Assembly: GCA_002384055.1 (NCBI GenBank)
Contig: DGAU01000029.1
Location: 78,052 to 142,051, forward strand
From: Flavobacteriaceae bacterium UBA4022
GTDB lineage: Bacteria > Bacteroidota > Bacteroidia > Flavobacteriales > Flavobacteriaceae
Length of the DNA: 64,000 bases
Direction of reading: 5' to 3'
Shown here: piece after piece, positions 40,425 through 49,719 of the stretch
How positions within the stretch are numbered: the stretch's first letter is position 1
How the letters are laid out: the number at the start of each line of letters is the position of its first letter
Notes under the pieces: model-generated
Databases searched by the model: none
What the model saw: the letters and a program-made list of their open reading frames with translations, nothing else
Told to the model about the DNA's origin: nothing
Position numbers and translations under genes: made by a program

Positions 40425-43343
40425 TTACTCTACAATTAACTTTGCTGATTTAAATGTCGACAATTCCGGACCCGACATTTTGATAAAGTACATACCTGAT
40501 GCCGCCTGGCTCATGTCCAATTTCACTTGGTAGAGATCTGGACCAGATGGAGACAGCGTCTTGAACTTAAGCTGCTGCCCTAAGGTATTGTATAACGCAA
40601 AATACATGCGGCCTTCAAACCCTGTGGTCAATTGAATGTCAAATTGATTGTTTGGTAAGGACTTTATCAATAGATCACTTTGTGCTAGCGTTTGATCGCC
40701 AAGACCTAAGGTCCCTACAATAGCGGTGTAATCTTCAGTTTCACCGTAGGCGGTTTCTTCACAGGCATTGGCCGGCACAGGCGCTTGCCAGTTGGATTTG
40801 GCACGCATCAAATGCGTTCCAGGCAAAGCATTGGCTGGAATGGTCAAAGGCATCACTTCTGTAAAAGTGCCTGAGCCGCCCCCAGGAGCAATGACATAAT
40901 CACTCACCACACGCTCGTCGTTTGTAAAATCAAAGTCGTCGTTAAAATCAATCCAAACGGTGACATATTGGTCACCGTAACCTGTAGTTACCGTGAGATC
41001 ATAAGTTGTGTCAATGTCGAAAGTGGCCGACAGATTGGTAAAGTCACCATAACCCTCACAACCCGAAGGATTATTGATCTCATTCACCGCAAACAGCTGA
41101 AAACCGTCTCCAAATGAACAATTCAAATTTGGCTGACACAATAGGTTTGCGACCGTAATGGTTTGTGTGTCATTTGTGGGGTCTTGATCGCCATTAAGCT
41201 CAGTGGTTACTGTAATTGTATAAGATCCCAGTGCCGTCAAATCTGCCTGTTGGGCAAAATTAAATACGATGGACTGCTCGCTATCAATGACATCAGTCAC
41301 CACCTCAGTTATGGGGGCACCGCCGTTGACCGTATAGGAAACGTCAAAATTAGCCTGTGCTACTGCGCCAAAATTCTTTAAAATTACCGTTACGGTCTCT
41401 AAGCCTAGACCTGAACCCGAAGCAGGCCCTGTGATTTCTTCAACCCCTATATCATCACTGAGTAAATGACGAACCGTCTTGGTATAGGGGTCGTTGGCAC
41501 CAAATTCATCTGCTGGCAATACAGTTCGCGCAACGATCGAGTAGCTTTGTCCTGAAGTTGATAAATCAACAGTCTGAGCAAAAGTAAAGTTGGCTACGTC
41601 ATTCGGCTCTAGAGAACCGGTAAAGGTCTCTGTCGCCAAAACATTACCGTCAAGACTTAATTCCACAGGGAAGTTGGCCTGAGTTGTCAAACCAAAATTT
41701 CTGATGGCAACCTCAACGATCTCGGCTGTGGTCAACAGTCCATTTTCCGGTTGACCGATGTTACTCACCCCAACATCATTATTGAAGCCACTGGATAAGG
41801 TAAAGGCCGCCACGCGTGAACTCCAATTATTGTTGGCGGTAAAATATTCTGCAGTATGCCAAAACGTAAAGTTGTCAGGATCCATTGTAAGGTGTGAGTA
41901 ATCTCCAAAACGGTTGGAGAATGTCTGTACCCCAACGCCTTCTATAATAGAGGCCTCGGCTACGGTCATTTGTCCTAAAGGATCGCCATCATAACGACCT
42001 GTGTATTTAATTCCCGCAGGGAGGTTCGCACTGGCTATGTTGAAGCCCATCCCGATGTTACCGGCGGCATCCATTGCTGCACTCCCCATAAAACGACTGT
42101 TTCCGTCGGCGGGAGCATAAGTTCCTTCTTGAAATAAAGACCAGGCCCCTGTGCCAGAATTACGCAATTCAATCCAGCGAATACCAGCAGTATCATTACC
42201 ATCGACATCCACATTATAGGTGATTAGCCATGAGTTATGTGTGCCAAAACTGCGGTAGTTAGCAGCATACGATATGACGCCACCGATCATGTCGATTTTT
42301 TGACTGGTACCAGGCTGCTGAACATCTCCAGAACCGAATGGTGCAAAGACCGAATCAAAAGGGTCTACAGGCACTTCCACTGGAGCAGAAATACTTGAGC
42401 TACTAGGATTGGTCCAATCCATAGTAATTTCCCAAATTTTGAGATGATCGTTGGCAACACCCCCCCAACCATCATCTTGAAGATAAACAATATACCCAGG
42501 TGTATTTGGTGGAAATAATTGACCTGTAAGATTTGCTGGTTCTGGACTAAATACGGTATTATTATTGTTGACCACCCCAGGTAAGTTAAAACCCACAATC
42601 GCAGGATTGGGCTCGCCAGCGATCATCGCGGCACGATCCATCACATAAGTTGTGTTGCCTTGGAATTTATTGGCCGTTACATAATAACCGTCAGGCCAAA
42701 TACTATAGTGGGGATAATCCGGAAAGGCATCCAAATTAAATTGATAAACGTTATAGGCCCCGGTTGGATCAGGAGAATCTGAGACCCCAACCAAAAAAGA
42801 GTTGCCTGTACCAAATTCACTGACAAAATAACGATCGGCCAAGTGATCATACATAATAATGGGATCTCCACTGTTGCTCGCAGAACCTAAAAATGTTCCT
42901 AGAGCTGTAGGACCAGCAAGCACATTTCCTTGTTTGTCAAAAATTTTGAGCGCCACGTTAACCGCATTTATATAATGATTAGGTCCCGCAGCACCTGATG
43001 GATCTGGAGGCGTAAACCCACCACCTTCATTGCCATTTAAGCCATCAAAATTTTGTTCGATCGGCTGGCGAGCAACACCACCAAATTCGCGTTGTCTGAG
43101 CGGATCAATACCATTTTGTGGATAGGCGTCATTGTTTACTTTTTCGTTGGCTCTCAAATTATTCGGAATAATTGTGATCTCGTTAACTTGATAACGCTCG
43201 GGCGTGACTGTAGGAAAATCCCTTAAAGGCTCTGTTTTCCGTAAGAATTGTCCATACATAACACTTGATGCAGGTTGCGTATTCTGGGCATAAATATCCG
43301 AAGCCCCCATAATAATAGCCAAAATGACCCAAAGATTTTTCAT
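40425..43343 (-). CDS. Large surface protein with CARDB-like repeats, GEVED domain and T9SS tail
   Basis: A 972-residue secreted protein with signal peptide to about residue 19 (SDIYAQ). Residues about 100-530 are a beta-propeller-like or lectin-like region (FTPPDPSGAAGPNHYINAVN). Two CARDB-like Ig domains follow (DVGVSNIGQPENGLLTTAE; then DIGVEEITGPASGSG). After them comes a GEVED domain (WIDFNDDFDFTNDERVV and ETAYGETEDYTAIV). The last 80 residues are the T9SS type A sorting domain ending YFIKMSGPELSTFKSAKL. It is likely a cell-surface adhesin or processing-related protein; no catalytic site is visible. It stands alone between terminator and purL. Confidence 0.88.
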   Translation of the reverse strand: MKNLWVILAIIMGASDIYAQNTQPASSVMYGQFLRKTEPLRDFPTVTPERYQVNEITIIPNNLRANEKVNNDAYPQNGIDPLRQREFGGVARQPIEQNFDGLNGNEGGGFTPPDPSGAAGPNHYINAVNVALKIFDKQGNVLAGPTALGTFLGSASNSGDPIIMYDHLADRYFVSEFGTGNSFLVGVSDSPDPTGAYNVYQFNLDAFPDYPHYSIWPDGYYVTANKFQGNTTYVMDRAAMIAGEPNPAIVGFNLPGVVNNNNTVFSPEPANLTGQLFPPNTPGYIVYLQDDGWGGVANDHLKIWEITMDWTNPSSSSISAPVEVPVDPFDSVFAPFGSGDVQQPGTSQKIDMIGGVISYAANYRSFGTHNSWLITYNVDVDGNDTAGIRWIELRNSGTGAWSLFQEGTYAPADGNSRFMGSAAMDAAGNIGMGFNIASANLPAGIKYTGRYDGDPLGQMTVAEASIIEGVGVQTFSNRFGDYSHLTMDPDNFTFWHTAEYFTANNNWSSRVAAFTLSSGFNNDVGVSNIGQPENGLLTTAEIVEVAIRNFGLTTQANFPVELSLDGNVLATETFTGSLEPNDVANFTFAQTVDLSTSGQSYSIVARTVLPADEFGANDPYTKTVRHLLSDDIGVEEITGPASGSGLGLETVTVILKNFGAVAQANFDVSYTVNGGAPITEVVTDVIDSEQSIVFNFAQQADLTALGSYTITVTTELNGDQDPTNDTQTITVANLLCQPNLNCSFGDGFQLFAVNEINNPSGCEGYGDFTNLSATFDIDTTYDLTVTTGYGDQYVTVWIDFNDDFDFTNDERVVSDYVIAPGGGSGTFTEVMPLTIPANALPGTHLMRAKSNWQAPVPANACEETAYGETEDYTAIVGTLGLGDQTLAQSDLLIKSLPNNQFDIQLTTGFEGRMYFALYNTLGQQLKFKTLSPSGPDLYQVKLDMSQAASGMYFIKMSGPELSTFKSAKLIVE

Positions 43344-43477
43344 AATAGTGGTTTTAATAAGGGGACTAAGTTAATTAATTTTTTAATCTATTGAGCCCCT
43401 GAAGGATCAAGTAAGTTGTAAAGAAATAATGTTGAAATGTCCCTCATAACTCTTCTAAAAACTCGCTCAATTTTGAT

Positions 43478-43485
43478 TAAATTTG
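43478..43485 (+). promoter_or_regulatory. -7 element for purL
   Basis: TAAATTTG matches TAnnTTTG and lies 18 bases ahead of the purL start codon. No TTG is seen at the -33 spacing. The remaining part of the 160-base gap between the T9SS gene and purL shows no other element. Confidence 0.5.
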
Positions 43486-43503
43486 CTTCTTAAATCTGAC
43501 TTC

Positions 43504-46500
43504 ATGATTCATTTTTTTGGACAAGCCCGCGAACTTATTTATGCCGTTCAATCTTCACGCAGCTTGTCGGATCAGGACCAATCAAAGCTCAGTTGGTTAT
43601 TTGGTAATCAACCCCTTGTGCCGCACCCACACCTCGAAGGTTTTTTTGTCGGCCCACGCGCTGCCATGATCACGCCTTGGAGCACCAACGCTGTAGAAAT
43701 CACCCAAAATATGGGAGTTTCTGGAATCGAACGTATTGAGCTTTTTGAATGCCGCACAAGCGACAATCGCTCTTTTGACCCGATGCTTCTTGAGGCTTAC
43801 GACCATCTGGATCAAGCTATTTTTGAAGTGGCAACAAATCCAGAACCCATCAAAAATATTGACGATATCGCAAGCTTCAACCAAGAGGAAGGTTTGGCGA
43901 TGAGTCAAGAAGAAGTGAGCTATCTCATGGATTTAGCCAAGCGCCTTGGCCGCAGCTTGACCGATAGTGAGGTCTTTGGCTTTAGTCAAGTCAATAGCGA
44001 ACATTGCCGACATAAAATTTTTAATGGCACCTTTGTTATTGACGGGATAGAACAACCTGACTCTCTTTTCAAGCTCATCAAGAAAACGGCGAAGGAACAC
44101 CCCAACACTATCGTGTCGGCATACAAGGACAATGTAGCTTTTCTGTCTGGACCACAGGTCCAGCAATTTGCTCCAAGCCGTCCTGACGTCCCTGCTTATT
44201 ATAAAAAAACACCCTTCTCGAGTGTCATTTCGATCAAGGCAGAAACCCATAACTTCCCGACTACTGTTGAGCCCTTTAACGGAGCAGCAACTGGCAGTGG
44301 TGGTGAAATTCGTGACCGTTTAGCGGGAGGAAAAGGTTCTATTCCACTGGCTGGAAGTGCCGTCTATATGACCGCTTATTCCCGTTCGGAGCAAGGAAGA
44401 TCTTGGGAGACTTCGGTGCCTGCACGACCATGGCTCTACCAAACCCCCATTGATATATTAATTAAAGCCAGTAACGGAGCATCAGATTTTGGTAATAAAT
44501 TTGGCCAACCCCTTATTAGCGGATCGGTCTTGACTTTTGAACACCAAGAAAATGAGCAGGTCCTCGGTTTTGACAAGGTCATCATGCTTGCAGGAGGAAT
44601 TGGTTACGGAAAAACAGAACTCGCCTTAAAAGACCAGCCAAAAGTCGGTGACAAAATTGTCGTTTTAGGTGGCGAAAACTACCGCATTGGCATGGGTGGT
44701 GCGGCAGTATCAAGTGCCGACACAGGTGCCTTTAGCAGTGGCATTGAACTCAATGCCGTGCAGCGCTCCAATCCCGAAATGCAAAAAAGAGCAGCTAATG
44801 CCATTCGCGCTTTGGTGGAATGCGACAAAAACCCAATTGTCTCCATTCATGATCATGGCGCTGGGGGCCACCTTAATTGTCTGAGTGAATTGGTCGAAGA
44901 CATGGGCGGCTTGATTGATTTAGATGCCTTACCCGTTGGTGATCCAACACTCTCGGCAAAAGAAATTATTGGCAATGAATCTCAAGAGCGCATGGGATTG
45001 ATCATTGCTCCTGAACATGTAGCGATGTTGCAAAAAATTGCGGAACGTGAGCGCGCACCGATGTATGTGGTCGGCGAGGTCACTGATGATCACCGATTCA
45101 CGATTCGCCGCAGTAGCAATGGGGAAACCCCAATGGATTTTGAACTCGTTGATTTATTTGGCAGCACCCCAAAGACCATCATGAACGACACAAGTATTGC
45201 GCCAAGATTTGCCCCGATACATTACCAGGTATCGGAATTGTCCCATTACTTAAAAAATGTACTACAGCTAGAAGCTGTAGGCTGTAAAGACTGGCTCACG
45301 AACAAAGTCGACCGATGTGTCGGGGGCTTAGTGGCCAAGCAACAATGTGCTGGACCACTGCAATTGCCTTTAAACAATTGTGGCGTGATGGCCTTAGACT
45401 TCGAAGGCGTAGAAGGCATCGCTACCTCGATTGGACACAGCCCGCTCACGGCTCTGGTCGACCCTGTGGCTGGATCTCATAATGCAGTGACCGAGGCCCT
45501 AACGAACCTGGTATGGGCGCCTTTGAAAGAGGGACTTAAAAGCGTTTCCTTATCTGCCAATTGGATGTGGCCCGCGAATAACGAGGGAGAAAACGCACGA
45601 CTTTACAAGGCTGTCGAAGGCATTAGCAACTTTGCCATTGCCTTGGGCATCAATATCCCAACGGGTAAAGATTCTTTGTCCATGAAGCAAAAATATCCAA
45701 GTCAGGATGTGATGGCACCAGGGACCGTGATTGTCTCGGCAGCAGGACATTGTCATGCCATTGGTAAGGTCGTAGAGCCCGTGGTGAACCCAGAAGCCGG
45801 TGGCCTTTATTATATCAACCTCTCTCAAGAGGAATTTGCTTTAGGCGGATCTTCATTTGCACAGACCCTTAGCCTGATCGGGGACCAGGTTCCTGGTATC
45901 AAAACACCGCAATATGTCGGTCTTGTTTTTGAAACCATTCAGGAGCTCATTAATAAAGATCTGGTCGCAGCAGGCCACGATGTTTCCTCAGGTGGCTTGA
46001 TCACCACCCTACTCGAGCTGTGTTTTGCCGATGTCTCATTGGGCGCAACACTAGACTTAAGTCCTTTGTCGCAGCAAGACATTGTCACCACACTATTTGC
46101 TGAAAACTGTGGCGTGATTATCCAGGCTACAAACGATGAATTGGTCACCTCTATATTTGAAGCCAACGGCGTCCGTGCAGCGTTTATTGGGCGCGTCAAC
46201 ACCTCTGGGATACTCTCTCTCCAACACCACCAAAACCAATATGGGTTTAATGTTGCTGAGTATCGAGATCACTGGTACCGCACTTCGTTTTTGTTAGACC
46301 AAAAACAGACCGCCAATGACTTAGCGCATGAGCGTTTTATCAACTACAAGAACCAACCCTTATCGTTTGTTTTTCCCCGGACCTTTAACGGCCTTCTGCC
46401 TGATTCTGCGCATTGGGATAAAGGACAGCGACGCATCAAGGCGGCTATCATCCGTGAAAAAGGAAGTAATAGCGAACGTGAAATGGCCCATGCGATGTAC

Positions 46501-47178
46501 TTGGCTGGGTTCGACGTCAAAGACGTACACATGACTGATTTGATTTCGGGCCGGGAACAACTCGATGACATTCAATTTATAGGTGCTGTTGGTGGCTTTT
46601 CGAACAGTGATGTTTTGGGGTCTGCCAAAGGTTGGGCAGGTGCCTTTATGTACAATGCCATCGCACAAGAAACGCTAAAACGATTTTTTGCACGGCCCGA
46701 TACTTTGTCTGTAGGTATTTGCAATGGCTGTCAGCTTTTTCTTGAATTAGATCTCATCAACCCAGAACACGAGCAGCTCTCAAAAATGAAACATAACCGT
46801 TCAGGCAAACACGAAAGCAACTTCACCAGTGTAACGATTCAAGATAACCATAGCGTGATGCTGTCTTCACTGGCAGGAACCACTTTGGGCGTTTGGATCA
46901 GTCATGGCGAGGGACGCTTTGATCTGCCCATGAGCGAAGATCAGTACCATGTTGTGGCTAAATATGGCTATGACCAGTACCCGGCAAATCCCAATGGTAG
47001 CGACTACAACACGGCAATGCTCTGCGACGCCAGCGGGCGTCATCTTGTAACCATGCCTCATATTGAGCGTTCTATTTTCCAGTGGAATTGGGCCAATTAT
47101 CCCAAGAATAGAAAGGACGAAGTTTCGCCTTGGATAGAGGCGTTTGTCAACGCTAGAACATGGATTGAAAGGCGATAA
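43504..47178 (+). CDS. purL: Phosphoribosylformylglycinamidine synthase, single-chain
   Basis: Fourth step of purine synthesis: converts FGAR and glutamine to FGAM with ATP. The single 1,224-residue chain, as in E. coli and eukaryotes, has the PurS-like N-terminal region, two FGAM synthetase halves (motif FSQVNSEHCRHKIFNG and EDMGGLIDLDALP), and a C-terminal glutamine amidotransferase with nucleophile in GICNGCQLFLELDL and the His-Glu pair in SHGEGRF. The ATG at 43504 gives the family N-terminus MIHFFGQAR. It is not part of a pur operon here; the flanking genes are unrelated. Confidence 0.97.
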   Translation: MIHFFGQARELIYAVQSSRSLSDQDQSKLSWLFGNQPLVPHPHLEGFFVGPRAAMITPWSTNAVEITQNMGVSGIERIELFECRTSDNRSFDPMLLEAYDHLDQAIFEVATNPEPIKNIDDIASFNQEEGLAMSQEEVSYLMDLAKRLGRSLTDSEVFGFSQVNSEHCRHKIFNGTFVIDGIEQPDSLFKLIKKTAKEHPNTIVSAYKDNVAFLSGPQVQQFAPSRPDVPAYYKKTPFSSVISIKAETHNFPTTVEPFNGAATGSGGEIRDRLAGGKGSIPLAGSAVYMTAYSRSEQGRSWETSVPARPWLYQTPIDILIKASNGASDFGNKFGQPLISGSVLTFEHQENEQVLGFDKVIMLAGGIGYGKTELALKDQPKVGDKIVVLGGENYRIGMGGAAVSSADTGAFSSGIELNAVQRSNPEMQKRAANAIRALVECDKNPIVSIHDHGAGGHLNCLSELVEDMGGLIDLDALPVGDPTLSAKEIIGNESQERMGLIIAPEHVAMLQKIAERERAPMYVVGEVTDDHRFTIRRSSNGETPMDFELVDLFGSTPKTIMNDTSIAPRFAPIHYQVSELSHYLKNVLQLEAVGCKDWLTNKVDRCVGGLVAKQQCAGPLQLPLNNCGVMALDFEGVEGIATSIGHSPLTALVDPVAGSHNAVTEALTNLVWAPLKEGLKSVSLSANWMWPANNEGENARLYKAVEGISNFAIALGINIPTGKDSLSMKQKYPSQDVMAPGTVIVSAAGHCHAIGKVVEPVVNPEAGGLYYINLSQEEFALGGSSFAQTLSLIGDQVPGIKTPQYVGLVFETIQELINKDLVAAGHDVSSGGLITTLLELCFADVSLGATLDLSPLSQQDIVTTLFAENCGVIIQATNDELVTSIFEANGVRAAFIGRVNTSGILSLQHHQNQYGFNVAEYRDHWYRTSFLLDQKQTANDLAHERFINYKNQPLSFVFPRTFNGLLPDSAHWDKGQRRIKAAIIREKGSNSEREMAHAMYLAGFDVKDVHMTDLISGREQLDDIQFIGAVGGFSNSDVLGSAKGWAGAFMYNAIAQETLKRFFARPDTLSVGICNGCQLFLELDLINPEHEQLSKMKHNRSGKHESNFTSVTIQDNHSVMLSSLAGTTLGVWISHGEGRFDLPMSEDQYHVVAKYGYDQYPANPNGSDYNTAMLCDASGRHLVTMPHIERSIFQWNWANYPKNRKDEVSPWIEAFVNARTWIERR

Positions 47179-47213
47179 GATCAACTTAAGCCTTAACCCT
47201 TTAAAAAATTAGC

Positions 47214-49610
47214 ATGATTCGTATCCTACTGACTTTGGTCATTATTAATGTTTGGTCCCTATCGGGTCAAGAGCAAACCGAACGCTACCAGCGTGCTAAA
47301 ATCCACTATCAAGGACGATCATTAGCCCAATTGGATCAACTGGGGATTCCTATGGCCCACGGCATTCACAAGCAGGGTCAGTTCATCATCTCTGAATTTT
47401 CAGAATCTGAATTGTCACATGCCCGTGCAGCAGGATTTACCGTCGAGGTATTAATTGAAGATGCGAAAGCACATTTCTTGGCACAAAACGCCTTAGATCA
47501 GCCTCATAAAAGGGCTTTAAGCAATAGCTGTAATTCTGCCAATGAAAATTACGAAACACCCAGTGCTTTTAACCTGGGTAGCATGGGCGGTTATTTTACT
47601 TATCAGGAAACATTGGACATCTTAGATGCCATGAAACAAGCCTATCCCAATTTGATCACAACAAAGGCAGACATTAGTAATTTTGTCACACAAGGCCAAC
47701 CCGATAACAGTACCACGCCGCCCATCGGTGGCAATGGCATCAAATGGGTTAAAATTAGTGACAATCCCGATATTAATGAGGGAGAGCCGCAAATCTTATA
47801 TTCGGCCATCCACCATGCGCGAGAACCCGCCTCTTTATCACAACTGATTTTTTATATGTGGTATTTGTTAGAAAATTACGAGACGGATCCCGAGGTTCAG
47901 AGCATCGTAAACAATACTGAATTATATTTTGTCCCTGTAGTCAATCCCGACGGCTACCTATTTAATGAAAAGACAGATCCTAACGGCGGCGGGTTTTGGC
48001 GCAAAAACAGACGCGGAGGATTCGGCGTGGACAACAACCGTAATTATGACTACCATGTAGGGGGTGATCCTGCGGCAGGCATATGGGGTGGTGTGGGTGC
48101 TTCAAACAACCCAAACAGTGAGACCTACTGCGGTACCAGCCCGTTTTCAGAAGCCGAAAACTTGGCCATGAAGTGGTTTGTAGAAAATCATGATTTCGTT
48201 ATGGCATTTAACAATCATACCTCTGGAGACCTCCTGTTATATCCTTATGGCTATACCAATAATATAATATCGCCAGATGACGCCTTATTTCAAGATGTTT
48301 CTCAAGAATTGGTTTCACGAAATGGCTTTGACAATATTATGTCTGCAGGGCTCTACCCTGCTGCTGGAGACAGCGATGATTTCATGTACGGTACTGTAGG
48401 AACACACAACAGCATCTATGCTTTTACACCAGAAATCGGCCCCTCATTTTGGCCACCAGCCAGTGAAATCGAATCGATTTGCCGCGGCATGATGTACCTC
48501 AACCTCACCGCCGCCAAAATGGTGAATAATTATGGTGTTCTTGCCGAACAAAGCCCACAACTCATCGGGGCGAATTATACCTTCGATACGGATTTCTCTT
48601 TAAAGCGGTTAGGGCTCTCCGGCACAGGTAACTTTACGATAAGCGCGCAACCTATAAGTCCTGAGATTATTGATGCTGGGCCAAGTGTTTCGTTTGATGC
48701 GATGACGCCTTTGGAAGAACGCACGGGCTCGATTTCTTTAGAATTGGACCCGAACACACCAGAAGGAACGGCTCTTGTTTATGACCTTGTGGTCGATAAT
48801 GGCTCCTTTTTGACCTCTGCTATCATTACCAAAATATTTGGCAGTAATGAGGTGGTTTTTGCGGATCCTGGTAACAGTACCAATAGCCAATTCGACAACA
48901 ATGGATGGGCGACAACCACCAGTACATTTGTGTCACCAAGTTCTTGTATTACGGACTCGCCTACGGGAAACTACAGCAACAACACCAACAAAACCATAGC
49001 CTTATTAGATGAGATTGACCTGACAGAGGCTCTAGCGGCTAATGCCACTTTTTATGCCAAATGGGAAATTGAAAACAATTGGGATTATGTGCAATTCGAG
49101 GCCTCAACTGATGCCGGCGCAACCTGGATAGCGCTTTGTGGTCGCTATACCAATACAGCCAGCTCCAATGGATTTCAGCCCCTTGACGAACCCGTTTACG
49201 ACGGCACACAATCCGATTGGATTTTTGAGGAAGTGAATTTGACCGACTATATCGGACAAGAAATTGTCGTTCGTTTCCAATTACGCACAGACGGTTCTGG
49301 TCGTGCAGATGGTTTCTATTTTGATGACCTCAACATTAATGTCGTTGTTGACAGCCAACTTGCTATCGCATCCAACCTCATGGAGCAGGTTTCATTGGCA
49401 CCCAATCCAGTACTCGATGTTTTTACCTTGCGCACAGATTTAACAGATTATCAGATGCAGGTTTACTCCCTTCAAGGTCAGGTATTGTTGACCAAAACCA
49501 GTTGTAATGGATCGACCCTTGTAGCGGTGTCAAAACTGGCCACTGGGATATATTTCGTTGGAATACAAAAAGGCAACATGCGGCACACCATTAAGCTCAT
49601 CAAGGCATGA
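47214..49610 (+). CDS. M14 zinc carboxypeptidase with T9SS tail
   Basis: A 798-residue secreted metallopeptidase. After a signal peptide (to SLSGQ, residue 19) and a prodomain of about 100 residues, the M14 catalytic domain has the zinc ligands His201 and Glu204 in SAIHHAREPAS, a third His in AFNNHTSGD, and the catalytic Glu in FTPEIGPS. The substrate-binding segment PVVNPDGYLF is also present. The second half has beta-sandwich domains (with EFEASTDAGATWIALCGRY-like strands), and the last 80 residues are a T9SS sorting domain ending GIYFVGIQKGN. It should be an exported carboxypeptidase for protein degradation. Confidence 0.93.
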   Translation: MIRILLTLVIINVWSLSGQEQTERYQRAKIHYQGRSLAQLDQLGIPMAHGIHKQGQFIISEFSESELSHARAAGFTVEVLIEDAKAHFLAQNALDQPHKRALSNSCNSANENYETPSAFNLGSMGGYFTYQETLDILDAMKQAYPNLITTKADISNFVTQGQPDNSTTPPIGGNGIKWVKISDNPDINEGEPQILYSAIHHAREPASLSQLIFYMWYLLENYETDPEVQSIVNNTELYFVPVVNPDGYLFNEKTDPNGGGFWRKNRRGGFGVDNNRNYDYHVGGDPAAGIWGGVGASNNPNSETYCGTSPFSEAENLAMKWFVENHDFVMAFNNHTSGDLLLYPYGYTNNIISPDDALFQDVSQELVSRNGFDNIMSAGLYPAAGDSDDFMYGTVGTHNSIYAFTPEIGPSFWPPASEIESICRGMMYLNLTAAKMVNNYGVLAEQSPQLIGANYTFDTDFSLKRLGLSGTGNFTISAQPISPEIIDAGPSVSFDAMTPLEERTGSISLELDPNTPEGTALVYDLVVDNGSFLTSAIITKIFGSNEVVFADPGNSTNSQFDNNGWATTTSTFVSPSSCITDSPTGNYSNNTNKTIALLDEIDLTEALAANATFYAKWEIENNWDYVQFEASTDAGATWIALCGRYTNTASSNGFQPLDEPVYDGTQSDWIFEEVNLTDYIGQEIVVRFQLRTDGSGRADGFYFDDLNINVVVDSQLAIASNLMEQVSLAPNPVLDVFTLRTDLTDYQMQVYSLQGQVLLTKTSCNGSTLVAVSKLATGIYFVGIQKGNMRHTIKLIKA

Positions 49611-49632
49611 TGATTCTTTAAGACAGATATTC

Positions 49633-49656
49633 CATGAGACTGCATTGTCTCTCATG
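49633..49656 (+). terminator. Weak hairpin after the carboxypeptidase gene
   Basis: CATGAGAC (49633-49640) pairs with GTCTCTCATG (49647-49656) apart from a small bulge, 22 bases after the stop. The following sequence has only short T-runs. It may be a weak terminator. Confidence 0.35.
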
Positions 49657-49719
49657 CCAATATTTTCTCAAACAAACCAAATTATTTTTCATAATTTGCA
49701 GAGACTAACGACACCATAG

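Noticed and set aside
43483..43503. Seven-residue upstream extension of purL
   Set aside because: It overlaps the -7 element, and the ATG at 43504 gives the conserved N-terminus.
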